Part shown: positions 1-11,355 of the stretch, in pieces
How positions within the stretch are numbered: position 1 is the stretch's first letter
How the letters are laid out: every line of letters begins with the position of its first letter
NCBI GenBank assembly: GCA_038373885.1
Contig: JAWZYV010013138.1
Location: 124,001-188,000, forward strand
Direction: 5' to 3'
Source: Cheiracanthium punctorium
Lineage: Eukaryota; Arthropoda; Arachnida; Araneae; Cheiracanthiidae
DNA: 64,000 nt
Translations under genes and position numbers: made by a program
The notes under the pieces: model-generated
Seen by the model: the letters and a program-made list of their open reading frames with translations, nothing else
Told to the model about the DNA's origin: nothing
The model's database searches: none

Positions 1-21
1 CTAAATAAATGTGTTTTTACT

Positions 22-280
22 TTTTTATACATAATACTTATTCAAACTTTTGATTTATGCATTTGCTACACATAATATTTGTTCAAACTTAGTACACTTT
101 TGATTTGCGCATTTGCTACACATAATACTTGTTCAAACTTAGTACACTTTTGATTTGCGCATTTGCTACACATAATACTTGTTCAAACTTAGTACACTTT
201 TGATTTGTGCATTTGTTACACATAATACTTGTTCAAACTTAGTACACTTTTGATTTACGCAATTGTTACCAATATAAGGA
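22..280. repeat. 50-bp tandem array, left arm (mirrored at about 3970-4230)
   Basis: The phrase CATAATACTTGTTCAAACTT recurs with a 50-bp period (starts near 71, 121, 171, 221), giving 4-5 units with few differences. The mirrored array is at about 3970-4230. No function can be read from it. Confidence 0.85.
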
Positions 281-304
281 ATTTTAGGTATTCTATAACG
301 TAAA

Positions 305-534
305 TCTTGTGTTGTAGGATTAAGACCAATTACCTGCACGAGGGAAGGTGGGGCGCCCTCCGTGGGGGTCTTTCAAGGGGTCCTAACCCGTATATACGCT
401 ATGTTTCGGAGAAAACCACGGAAAACTCCGAACGGTTAGGTCGACAGACGCGAGATGGGACTCAAACCGGGGACCTTCACACTTCGCCCGTCTACCATTT
501 CCAGTGACATAACCACTGTGCCATGGTGAGGCCT
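305..534 (-). mobile_element. tRNA-derived SINE, copy in left palindrome arm
   Basis: This is the mirror image of the SINE at 3713-3945 and carries the same pol III promoter boxes on the minus strand. It is flanked by near-identical copies of a 12-bp TSD (293-304, CTATAACGTAAA, and 535-546, CTATAATGTAAA). Because both arms carry the same SINE with the same TSD, the SINE was there before the inverted duplication formed. Confidence 0.75.
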
Positions 535-3500
535 CTATAATGTAAAAATCTTGGTACATTTTATTTGAAGTAACCGAGTATTTTAAACCAAACACTATAA
601 TTTTTTAGTTTTTAAAACATCGAAGTATTAACTCAGATTATTTTTTATCCACAATACTTGTTGAAACTTCGTAAACTTTTAATATGGACATGTTTATGTG
701 TTCTCATATGTTATGAAATTATTTCCAGAAATAAACTTAGTAATTCGAACTTTGTAAATTTCATAGAAGTAGTACGTTTAAAATATTTTTGATGTGAACG
801 AACTTAATTTTTTATTCTGAAGTAACTGTACGCACTACATCTGCTGAAGTTGTGATCTTTTCATTTTACAAGTTACAAACATAGGAAAGAAAAGTATTTT
901 TGGATGAGTATAACTTTAGAAAAGAAAAAAAGTATTGCTTCTCTATTTTTTATTTTTATTTTATTTTTTATTTTTAGAGTTATGTGTTCAAACTTAGTAT
1001 ATTTTGAATTAAAATTGTATTTTATGTTCTGGCAGGACATTGAATATTTTCATGAAATGAACTAGCACATCTGTACTTTGTTAATTTCACAGAAGGGATG
1101 AACTTTGGTATTTTCTTTAAATCTTAAGAACTTAATACTTTTTTTCTGAAGTGACAAATATGTAGACATGAATTTTTTAAAACATTGTATTATTCAACTT
1201 AGTACATTTTACTTAATCTTTCAAGGTAACAGACTTATAAATTTTTACCTTTTTAAAATCTCCACGAATGAAAATTAGTACATTTTATGTCTATATGAAA
1301 TTAGACACTTTTAACTTTGATACTTACAAAATTTTTCAGAAATATCATGTAAATGTTTTTATGAAATATTTTGTAAACTGCATTAGCTGAACTTGTAATT
1401 TTTCTTTTTAGAAGTTTTGCACTTAGTATTTGTGTTAGTTATATTTTGTATCCTTACAAGTTGTTAAATTTTTTCATACAATAAACTAACAGATCTACAC
1501 TTTGTAAATTTCATAGAAGTGATAACTTTGATATTTTTTAAATGTAACGACTTAGCGCTTCTTTTTTTTTTTTTATGGAACGCTAGATATGTTGAATCTT
1601 TTTTTTAAACATTATATAATTTAACTCAGTGCATTTTAGTTATTTTTTAAATACCACATGAATAACTTGCTGCATAAGCAACTTGTAAATATTTTTTTAA
1701 TATTGGTATTAAAAACTGTTAAAAGTATACCTACTACATAAGCAACTTGTAAATATATTTTTTTAATATTGGTATTAAAAACTGTTAAAAGTATATCTAC
1801 TAATAGAAATTAACAAACTAAAATATAAGATACCAAAAACTAAGAAAAACTAATGTTTAACTACATACCAGAAGAAATTTCTAGAATTCATAAAATAAAC
1901 TGCTTGCATAAATATTTGAGGTGTAAAATTTATCACCCCTCTCAAACAAGACGCACTTGTTTAACTAACTGTAAGCGATGGTGAAAAATATCGTGACATT
2001 GGAAGAAAAAAAGGGAAATGCCTTCTAAAGTGACTTTTATGTTGGAATATTCACTAGAAAAAAGCAAACAATCCTATGAAAAGAGTCGAACATTGCTTGA
2101 GTCTTGTGAAAGGCGGTATAGGCGCCTGATGTCTCTGTTTCACAAGACTCAAGCAATGTTCGACTCTTTTCATAGGATTGTTTGCTTTTTTCTAGTGAAA
2201 TATTCCAACATGAAAGTCACTTTAGAAGGCATTTCCCTTTTTTTCTTCCAATGTCACGATATTTTTCACCATCGCTTACAGTTAGTTAAACAAGTGCGTC
2301 TTGTTTGAGAGGGGTGATAAATTTTACACCTCAAATATTTATGCAAGCAGTTTATTTTATGAATTCTAGAAATTTCTTCTGGTATGTAGTTAAACATTAG
2401 TTTTTCTTAGTTTTTGGTATCTTATATTTTAGTTTGTTAATTTCTATTAGTAGATATACTTTTAACAGTTTTTAATACCAATATTAAAAAAAATATATTT
2501 ACAAGTTGCTTATGTAGTAGGTATACTTTTAACAGTTTTTAATACCAATATTAAAAAAATATTTACAAGTTGCTTATGCAGCAAGTTATTCATGTGGTAT
2601 TTAAAAAATAACTAAAATGCACTGAGTTAAATTATATAATGTTTAAAAAAAAGATTCAACATATCTAGCGTTCCATAAAAAAAAGAAGCGCTAAGTCGTT
2701 ACATTTAAAAAATATCAAAGTTATCACTTCTATGAAATTTACAAAGTGTAGATCTGTTAGTTTATTGTATGAAAAAATTTAACAACTTGTAAGGATACAA
2801 AATATAACTAACACAAATACTAAGTGCAAAACTTCTAAAAAGAAAAATTACAAGTTCAGCTAATGCAGTTTACAAAATATTTCATAAAAACATTTACATG
2901 ATATTTCTGAAAAATTTTGTAAATATCAAAGTTAAAAGTGTCTAATTTCATATAGACATAAAATGTACTAATTTTCATTCGTGGAGATTTTAAAAAGGTA
3001 AAAATTTATAAGTCTGTTACCTTGAAAGATTAACTAAAATGTACTAAGTTGAATAATACAATGTTTTAAAAAATTCATGTCTACATATTTGTCACTTCAG
3101 AAAAAAAGTATTAAGTTCTTAAGATTTAAAGAAAATACCAAAGTTCATCCCTTCTGTGAAATTAACAAAGTACAGATGTGCTAGTTCATTTCATGAAAAT
3201 ATTCAATGTCCTGCCAGAACATAAAATACAATTTTAATTCAAAATATACTAAGTTTGAACACATAACTCTAAAAATAAAAAATAAAATAAAAATAAAAAA
3301 TAGAGAAGCAATACTTTTTTTCTTTTCTAAAGTTATACTCATCCAAAAATACTTTTCTTTCCTATCTTTGTAACTTGTAAAATGAAAAGATCACAACTTC
3401 AGCAGATGTAGTGCGTACAGTTACTTCAGAATAAAAAAATTAAGTTCGTTCACATCAAAAATATTTTAAACGTACTACTTCTATGAAATTTACAAAGTTC

Positions 3501-3712
3501 GAATTACTAAGTTTATTTCTGGAAATAATTTCATAACATATGAGAACACATAAACATGTCCATATTAAAAGTTTACGAAGTTTCAACAAGTATTGTGGAT
3601 AAAAAATAATCTGAGTTAATACTTCGATGTTTTAAAAACTAAAAAATTATAGTGTTTGGTTTAAAATACTCGGTTACTTCAAATAAAATGTACCAAGATT
3701 TTTACATTATAG

Positions 3713-3945
3713 AGGCCTCACCATGGCACAGTGGTTATGTCACTGGAAATGGTAGACGGGCGAAGTGTGAAGGTCCCCGGTTTGAGTCCCATCTCGCGTC
3801 TGTCGACCTAACCGTTCGGAATTTTTTTCCGTGGTTTTCTCCGAAACATAGCGTATATACGGGTTAGGACCCCTTGAAAGACCCCCACGGAGGGCGCCCC
3901 ACCTTCCCTCGTGCAGGTAATTGGTCTTAATCCTACAACACAAGA
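3713..3945 (+). mobile_element. tRNA-derived SINE, copy in right palindrome arm
   Basis: The head carries a pol III A box (TGGCACAGTGG, 3724-3734) and a B box (GGTTTGAGTCC, 3779-3789), spaced as in a tRNA, followed by an unrelated body of about 150 bp. Flanking 12-bp direct repeats (TTTACATTATAG, 3701-3712 and 3946-3957) are the TSD. The same family recurs degraded at 14124-14225 and 62440-62645. The head does not fold as a full tRNA, so I call it a SINE and not a tRNA gene. Confidence 0.78.
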
Positions 3946-4249
3946 TTTACATTATAGAATACCTAAAATTCCTTATATTGGTAACAATTGCGCAAATCAA
4001 AAGTGTACTAAGTTTGAACAAGTATTATGTGTAACAAATGCACAAATCAAAAGTGTACTAAGTTTGAACAAGTATTATGTGTAGCAAATGCGCAAATCAA
4101 AAGTGTACTAAGTTTGAACAAGTATTATGTGTAGCAAATGCGCAAATCAAAAGTGTACTAAGTTTGAACAAATATTATGTGTAGCAAATGCATAAATCAA
4201 AAGTTTGAATAAGTATTATGTATAAAAAAGTAAAAACACATTTATTTAG

Positions 4250-5065
4250 AATTTGTAAGTTTAAGTAGATCATTCTGTAAAATATGTAACACGTGCACTT
4301 AGTCGATATTTTCCAAAACCACAAATATATATATATATACAAGTCCATTACTTTAGAAAAATTACAAGAAATAACGTAAGTTACTACTCCGACGTTCTAA
4401 AATTATGGTAACTCGTTTTTTTTTATTAAGTACAGATTTTTTGAACGTAAAACATGTCTGGTAATTTTAAATACTACGTTTTATACTAAGTATTGTAGGA
4501 AATACCTTTTTTTAATGTAAGTACATTTTACAAAAAATTACTACTGTTGTGAATTCTCATGTGACAAACTTACCTAACGTACTTAGGTTTATGCTTTTAA
4601 TCAGAAGACCACTTTATTTGTATACAGTTGTTTAATGTTTTCATAATACTAGTTTCAATAAGTTTTTGTCAAATTTCTAACTGTCTAAGTTATGATAATA
4701 GAATTTAAAAGATAAGTATAAAAGAGAATCTGAAATCTTGTCTACGTATGTTAACTTTATATCACTTTTTGTTTTAGTAAAATTTCAGAAGTATTTATTT
4801 TGCAAGTAATTAATGCACACATAAAGAAAGCACATAATTTTTTTTCTTATATAAACTGATTTATTTACAAAAAAAAAATGAATTTTAAACTACACAAACT
4901 ATTAACACAAAAGAAAATAATAACTTTTCAATGAGTAATCTATAACTAAGCATACATAAGTCAGTAAAAACTAACTGCTGTAGAAGCAAGCATACCTTTT
5001 CTGTATAATCACAATGGTTTTAATAAATTTTTTACAATTGTAATACTAGTTATACACCAATAACA
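4250..5065. other. AT-rich non-coding stretch
   Basis: No ORF or recognisable repeat. On the minus strand an AATAAA at about 4860 lies some 200 bp past the stop of the neighbouring gene and is a candidate polyadenylation signal for it. Confidence 0.5.
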
Positions 5066-6547
5066 TCACATAATTACACATGATTTGGCATCCTTGGGAT
5101 TAGAAAAATCTAAAAAAGGTTGAAAAAATGAACGAAGAAATACATTTTGAAAATACTCTCCGTAGTCTTCGAAGAAAATGTTTGAAAAAAATTCTCCGTC
5201 ATAATGACAAGTACATTTGTTCTCGCATATCTCTCTTGCAATATATGGTACGTCGAGCATAAACCATGCTTTAATGTTTATAAGACTATCTCTCTCATCA
5301 ACATGTGTTCTATTCGAACAAGCATGTATCCTTTGTGAAGGATTATCCCGAACTCGGTCTATGCAATTAAATTGTTTCTTTAAACTTTTGTGAATTTCAT
5401 GAGATACTATATCCATTAATTGATCTTTAGCCATTTCATATTCACAATGCGGTTCACGGTAACACTTTTGCGGCTTTAATTTTAGTGTCATATGAGGCAG
5501 GGTGGTCGTGTACAATGTTTTTAGAATGTATTCTGATATTTCATTTCTCATTTCACAAAGTTTTAATACTTGGTCATTTAAAAGTATCAAGGGAATTGGA
5601 TTTAATGTAAATGAATCTCCGGTTTTGTAAATTTGCTGTAGGATGCATTTTCCATCGTCATTAAATATGGATAATTGATTATTACAAATAAAAGAGCTAT
5701 TGTGATGACATCTAGTAAAATCTAATAGTTTTACAATAAATTCAATCCATGTTGAAGGGTCCATTATGACTCCCTGACTGGTTGGTATATAGTCTAATTC
5801 AGCGTTCTGAATAAATTGTCTAATATGAATCTTCAAGTCAGTTTTTTCATCGTGGAGCGAAACGTAGATAAGTTTTTCCAAGTGCCATGTACTATTTACA
5901 GAAGCATGTAAGCTATGGTAAGCATGATCCGCCCAATCGTCCAACTTTGGTCTTTTCGGCGCAGGTTCATAAATGCACATTTTGACGAATGTTAGGTTAA
6001 TGTGTGGATCTGTCACATGAGGCTCAGAAGGAATACCATACGTTAAAAGTTTGTTGGTTGGGGGATATATCTTACACATTGAACCATGTTCTAATTTAAT
6101 GGTAGTGGTTTCACAGTTCGCTGGTTTAAAATCTAAAGTTCGTTTAGATCCAAAACTTAGAATGCATGCACATGATGATAGGTCCAGAGAAAAATCTTCG
6201 TAGTTACCGTCTTCAATTTTAGATTGCCCGTCAGAGGATAAGTTTACTTGTACCAAATTAAATTCATAATTTGTTGTTTTCTGTAGATCTTCGCGTAGTT
6301 TTTGCAAAATGGGTAACCAAGGGAAAAAAGAGACAGTCACTCCAGAGAAACTGTAATTTATCCCCTCATCCGCGAAAGCAATTACTTTCCGAGTCGAAGT
6401 ATTATCCTTTTCACCAGTTTGCAGAGGCTTTGCATCAAAAGGTAATTGCGATAATTCTTGAAGTAACACATCAGCATCACTTTGAGTGTAAAAATCAGGA
6501 GTGTATTCAATGTTAAAAGTATTTTCGATCAATTCAAGCAAGGCCAT
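5066..6547 (-). CDS. AlkB-like (inactive?) / PC4-like fusion protein, 493 aa
   Basis: A single uninterrupted ORF. Residues about 13-190 resemble an ALKBH2-type 2OG-Fe(II) dioxygenase: SGVTVSFFPWLPILQ (68-82), FNLVQVN (96-102), SFGSKR (131-136), HGSMCKIYPPTN (154-165), INLTF (183-187). The family's HxD iron ligands align with G114 and Y116, the distal His with Y170, and the two 2-oxoglutarate-binding Arg with H182 and V188. Demethylase activity therefore seems lost, though the alignment is from memory. Residues about 222-276 resemble the single-strand DNA-binding PC4/p15 fold (KIHIRQF, 239-245; PTSQGVIMDPSTW, 255-267). Residues 280-489 include Cys/His-rich stretches I do not recognise. The C-terminus is CVIM, a CaaX-like box. 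The start codon has a good Kozak context (A at -3, G at +4). It may be a retrocopy, a gene captured by a mobile element or virus, or a host gene. Confidence 0.72.
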   Translation of the reverse strand: MALLELIENTFNIEYTPDFYTQSDADVLLQELSQLPFDAKPLQTGEKDNTSTRKVIAFADEGINYSFSGVTVSFFPWLPILQKLREDLQKTTNYEFNLVQVNLSSDGQSKIEDGNYEDFSLDLSSCACILSFGSKRTLDFKPANCETTTIKLEHGSMCKIYPPTNKLLTYGIPSEPHVTDPHINLTFVKMCIYEPAPKRPKLDDWADHAYHSLHASVNSTWHLEKLIYVSLHDEKTDLKIHIRQFIQNAELDYIPTSQGVIMDPSTWIEFIVKLLDFTRCHHNSSFICNNQLSIFNDDGKCILQQIYKTGDSFTLNPIPLILLNDQVLKLCEMRNEISEYILKTLYTTTLPHMTLKLKPQKCYREPHCEYEMAKDQLMDIVSHEIHKSLKKQFNCIDRVRDNPSQRIHACSNRTHVDERDSLINIKAWFMLDVPYIAREICENKCTCHYDGEFFSNIFFEDYGEYFQNVFLRSFFQPFLDFSNPKDAKSCVIM

Positions 6548-8140
6548 TTTTTTTAAACACGATGAAAAAAATCAATTAAAGCATAAAACTAGAAACACAC
6601 GTCTAAAGTGAAGGTACTCACAGCATAATGTGAGCCTCGCATTCAACCGCTTTATCTAACATAGATGAAATAATGTCTTCCCACTGGCTAAAAAAAAGTC
6701 ATGTGATCATCAAAGAGGTCGTTTCAAGGTTATGCCGGTTCAAGGTCAAAGCTTCAAGATTAAGGTTAACAGAACTGGTTTGGCAAGGTATTTTTATATG
6801 AAAAAAAATTGTTCTCACTCTATCTGTGGTGGTGGTAGGATGCATTTTTTCGATCGCTTATACTAAGCCTAATTTAAAATAGTTCACGTTATGAAAATAC
6901 ACTGATGATGTATTTTATCGATCATTCAAGTAATGAAGTAAGTGCATTTCTGTTTAAATATTTTCTAGTATACGCAAGTATATTATCTATTATTTGATAG
7001 TTATGTTAGACTTTTTTCAGTGTATTTGTAAATATTTGAATATGATGTCTTGATAATATTATTTTCTAAAATGCATTTCGCTTAATCGTAGAGATTTTTA
7101 CAAGTATGGTATTGACTATTAGTGTCAGTTATTCCTTTTAGTATTTTGTTTAGTAAGACTTGCAAAATTTTTTTGTTACTTTTAATATGTTTTGTACTTT
7201 GTTGATACATGATTTAGAAAAAAAAAAAGATTCCTTATTTAGTGAAAGCATATTTGCTGAACATTTGTGGTTCAGTCTTTGTGCAAATACCTTATTAAAC
7301 GCAAAAATATACAGCAGCAAGATGCGATGACACTATTTCCGTCAAAATAATATTTTTTCTGAGTTAAATTTATAATACTTAACGCTTTTGAGAGATCTTA
7401 TAACATAAAATGAAACACATGTGTAGTCTGTATCTGGATAAATGCTACTTTTGTACCTAAAATATAAGCATTCTTATTATTGAATTGATATATTATTACT
7501 TTATAACTATAATATCTTGATAGTTAGATCTAAAACTGCAATTTTATTTACACGCTTGTAACTTATTTTATCGTAAAGTTCTAAAAAAACGTATCGTAAA
7601 GTTCTAAAGTCATATAAGGAAATTACCATGTAACCGCGATTTCCTGATCGGTTAGTATAAACCTAAACTTTATTTTCAATACTGTAGGATTTTTTAAAAA
7701 ATCTATCAATACTAATACTTGCTTAAAAGGTTTAAAGATATAACCAATGTCATTGTATCACAAAATTCGCAAAGTCTCATCCTAACATTAAACATAATTA
7801 TTTCTATTATTCTGTAAAAGGTTTACATGATAATGTGGTACCTATTGTAGGGTGGAACATGATATTTTTACACGCATAAGAAGAATATAGCTATATCTTT
7901 ACAGTACAGCTGTTAAGTCAACGGGTGTACTCTGAAGTTAACTTTTAGGGGCAAATCCATACAGTAGATTTCGCTTTCACTAAAATAGTTTCTAAGTTTC
8001 ATTATTAACCAGAATTTTACCATAATGATTTTTTTTTTAAAATCTGAAACGTATTATTTTTTTTTTAATTTTAAGATGGTAGACACCAATAATTTTAACT
8101 CTTTCTAGTATCTGAAAAAAAAAAAATCTAAAGCTAAAAG
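6548..8140. other. AT-rich non-coding stretch
   Basis: No ORF, RNA gene or recognised element. The first 100 bp upstream of the AlkB-like start are the most likely place for its 5' UTR or promoter, but no clear core promoter is visible. Confidence 0.4.
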
Positions 8141-8169
8141 AATGGTTATCCCTTGTAATTTCTTTTACA

Positions 8170-8660
8170 TCTTCCTAGTTCATATCTCTGCAAAATTTTC
8201 TATGTCTGAAAAATTAACATTCAAATTTCCAGAACACATAAATCCAAAATTGTCTATGTCTGAAAAATTCACAATCAAAATTCTAAAAACACAAATCCAA
8301 TATTTTCTATGTTTGAAAAATTAACATATACCATTTTATGTCAGAAAAAATTCGCAAAGTATCGTTATACTAGCATTAAACACAATTCTTTCGACTATTC
8401 TGTAAAAGTTTTCATAAAACATATATCATTCAACTCCCAACTTTAATTTTTATCTTCAATAATGAAATCATTAGCTTGTAATTTCTTTTACATATTCTTA
8501 GTTCGTATCTCAGCATAATTTTCTATGTCTGAAAAAATAACATTCAAAAAAAATAAAAATAAAATAAAATAAAATAAAATAAAAAACATAATTCCAAAAT
8601 TTTCTATGTCTGAAAAATTAACAATCAAAATTCTAAAAACACAAATGAAAATTTTTTTCT
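8170..8660. repeat. Interrupted tandem repeat of about 65 bp (TCTATGTCTGAAAAAT units)
   Basis: TCTATGTCTGAAAAAT recurs near 8200, 8255, 8525 and 8605, with related flanks (AACATTCAAA, CACAAATCCAA). An A-rich AAAAT run sits at 8545-8585. The short reading frame through it is a by-product of the repeat. Confidence 0.6.
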
Positions 8661-10580
8661 AAGAGTCATCCTTACAATTACTTCCTATTTCATAATCACA
8701 TCTCTTTTATACCTTTCAAGACGATCTCTACTTAAAGAGTTTGCAGTCTAATGGTTGTAGTCGGTAATTATTAGGAAAAAAAATTAAACTTATTTCCGAG
8801 TCCCCTCTATTAGAAATAACGCAAGAAAAAAAATATGCACTCCTCTGTATTATCTATTAACTGTCACTCAACCCCGTCTCCCCTCTCCAACCGAATTCCC
8901 ATTCATCAACTGTCACTCAATTCCACATCGTGGATTATGTAACCTCTGCTTCACTGGAATGCAATCCGCAATCCGCCCGGATTGGGGTGGCGCAGTACTG
9001 TCAATCTCTCACTACTTACATATCATTACATATACTAACATGCTGTTCAAAGAACTTTCTTGAACAGCGTGTTAGTTTGGTACACTTTTCTAAAAAACTA
9101 TTAAGTTTATTATCTTAAAATTTTGTGCGGTATCAGAAAACATACTGTCTGAGAATAATAAGCGATTTTGTTTTTGTTAAAAAATAAATAACAGTAAAAA
9201 AAAAATCACAAAAAGCACTTTTAAAAACATAAAAATTAAAAAAGCACAAACACCATTATTTTCAAATTGTTTTTCACTCAGATCTTTAATGTTAGGTATT
9301 TTTAAAGAAACAGGTTAGGTAAAATTTCTAAAGTTTCAACTGTTTACCTGAAACAAATTCTTAGAAATGTGTACCAAGGCATTAAAAAAATAAACATTTC
9401 GAGTCAAAGTGAAAAAACTAAAGCTTTATTGTAGCAAAAAACGTTTGTTTGCATTTTAAAAACAATATTTTCAGTAGTTTATATAGTCTAAAATATGGGG
9501 TGGGGGGAGAGGTATATGTTCATAAGAACATCTTAAGAGTCATTCTGTTTCCTGGCCAAATAATGGTAACTCATTTTATAGAATTGAACCTTTTTTACAG
9601 AGCAGCTAAATTAGCCAACTCATGCTTAAGCATTCTATTTTCTTACATCAAGTTTAAAAAGAATGTAACTATAATGCAAATAAGAGAAAAAGACTGTACA
9701 CTACAATAAAAACATCTTCAATAAAGGCTGCCTCTAAATATCATGATTACGATTCATGTCAGTGAAACATTTTTGAAAAAACCAGTTTTGTTGGTCATGT
9801 TTCTTAATTGCAGATGGTCTAAGCTTTTCCAAAGTGCATATATTTTTGGTTCATCATTTTTACGATTAGTTTTTAAATATGCTCATGTATTCCTGTATAT
9901 GCTCATATGCTGTGTACAACGCTTTCTTTAATTGTACTGACCCCCCCCCCCACCCACCCACTCAAGTGACAGTTTCTGACTCATCCTAAGCTACCCTGCA
10001 CATTTGAACAAAAGAGGTCGCAAGTGCTACGCTCAAATTAAAATGGTCGGAAGTGCGACGTTTTTCACCCCGGTCGCAAATAAGACGTAACCTTTTTCAA
10101 TACACTTCTATAAAGGTAACGGTGAAGGTTTTCAATACACTTCTATAAACGCAGAAATCCAATCTCTGTTCTTTCATTCGCACAGAGGTCACGTGATTTT
10201 GGGTTGACCACTGGAGTTCAATAAGACTGTGTTTATTAGCAGAAAATCCCTTTTGTGTAATTTAACTCATTGTACTGGAAGCTACTTAGAAGAAGAGTTT
10301 TTCCCTTTACAAGGCGCAGAAGATAATATTGATGATTTAACAGCCCCAGCCGAAAAAAGAAACAGTAAAAAATATATAAGGATTCTCCCTGTAGCGAGAG
10401 AAAAAAAAAAAAGACCCAATCAAATCAACAAGTAAAGGAAATAAGTTATTGTATGAAACTAAATAAGTGTTATTGCAAAAATGTCATCGTCTGATGTTAT
10501 ACGTGTTTGCAAGTTATATGAACTGAGAAAAAACGAAAAGGCAGAGGAATAAAAAGGGATAACCTGTTAAAATCTTTAAT
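8661..10580. other. Non-coding stretch, no recognised gene
   Basis: Short ORFs (for example 9449-9709 and 10229-10435) have no recognisable domain. A C-tract lies at 9940-9960, and a 19-bp phrase (TTCAATACACTTCTATAAA) is duplicated near 10098 and 10133. Confidence 0.4.
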
Positions 10581-10582
10581 CT

Positions 10583-10672
10583 TAAGTACCAGACGTTGGA
10601 ATGCCCACGCCATTTTATTTTTGTAACAGCGCAAAGCATTTAATAGTCCATTCTTTTGTTTCCTTAATAACG
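10583..10672 (+). repeat. Direct dispersed repeat, copy 1
   Basis: This 90-bp stretch recurs at 12008-12098 with scattered differences. Shared landmarks are TTGGAATGCC/TCGGAATGCC, CATTTTATTTTT, AACAGCGCAAA and TTTCCTTAATAAC. Weaker relatives (CAATAGCACAAACC) occur at about 12130-12230. Confidence 0.6.
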
Positions 10673-11154
10673 CAAGTAATCCAAATCATCTGTATCCGAG
10701 AATTGCTTAAGCAGATTGATAATTTGATTGATTCATATTTTAGAAAACGATACACTTAACAACCATTTAAACCAACTCATGAAATTAATTGCAAAAAATA
10801 TTTTGAAATAAGACTGCGTGATAAAAACAAATTACTATAATAACTTGAATATTAATTGCACAAGAAAAAAGTAATCCAAAATCATAAACTATTTGAAAAT
10901 TTAGATTTGAAACTATCTATTTTATAACGTTACGTTTTAAAATGTTATGTTCAAATCTTATTCAAAGATTATTTATCGAGCATCTCAAGAGCCTGAACAC
11001 TAATAATTTGGAGATCGATTTTTTTTGTGCTAATTAGTTTATAAATTCATTTCCGTATATAAAAGTCAGTTTACCCCCCATTAACGGACTACTCTATTAC
11101 TCTGTTATTGCAATTGTAAGAGGAGTAATGTACATCATATTGGTACTCATTTTA

Positions 11155-11355
11155 GGCACTAAGGTATGGGCAACCTTTGGAAAGTTGCGGGCCAAACTTT
11201 AGGATGTTAGCGAAGTCGCGGACCGCATAATTAGGATTTATATGGGATTTTTAATGGTTTATATAGCTTTTATACAATTTTTTGATATTTTCCGCGGGCC
11301 GGACCAAAAGCCGTGGGAGTTACATCCGGCCCGCGGGCCGGTGGTTGTCCATATG
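11155..11355. mobile_element. hAT-like MITE copy
   Basis: The ends read GTATGGGCAACC on the left and, inverted, ATATGGACAACC on the right. The interior (GTTGCGGGCCAAA, TTAGGATGTTAGCGAAGT, GGGCCGG) is shared with 30113-30285, so this is a dispersed family. No clear TSD. The 72-residue frame inside is not a gene. Confidence 0.5.

Larger units (their letters stand above)
1..4249. repeat. Giant near-perfect palindrome (inverted repeat, 2.1-kb arms)
   Basis: Bases 1-2111 are the reverse complement of 2138-4249, apart from a handful of substitutions and small indels, mostly in homopolymers (for example 13 T near 1561 against 8 A near 2680). The non-repeated spacer is 2112-2137. The left arm runs to base 1, so the palindrome may extend beyond the window; on the right, matching stops being testable at 4249. 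Each arm holds a 50-bp tandem array at its outer end, a tRNA-derived SINE, and a duplicated segment of about 70 bp near 1665-1800. Reading frames in the arms mirror each other and are not genes. It could be an inverted duplication, a fold-back element, or an assembly error; the scattered substitutions argue against a simple read artefact. Confidence 0.95.

Noticed and set aside
22..280. Regular 50-bp repeats that could suggest a CRISPR-like array
   Set aside because: The whole unit repeats with no variable spacers, and the setting is eukaryotic; it is an ordinary tandem repeat.
383..595. ORFs of 66-71 residues on both strands in each palindrome arm
   Set aside because: They cover the tRNA-derived SINE, and the mirrored copies arise from the inverted repeat.
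2018..2308. 96-residue ORF across the palindrome centre
   Set aside because: It runs through the inverted repeat and its protein is just the two arms read in opposite senses; no motif.
1..4249. Palindrome as a pure long-read hairpin artefact
   Set aside because: The arms differ by true substitutions (for example in the SINE TSD, CTATAACG against CTATAATG) as well as homopolymer lengths, which favours a real inverted duplication. It is not excluded and is listed for checking.
9449..9709. 86-residue ORF
   Set aside because: No recognisable motif, no conserved context, and within chance for a window of this length.
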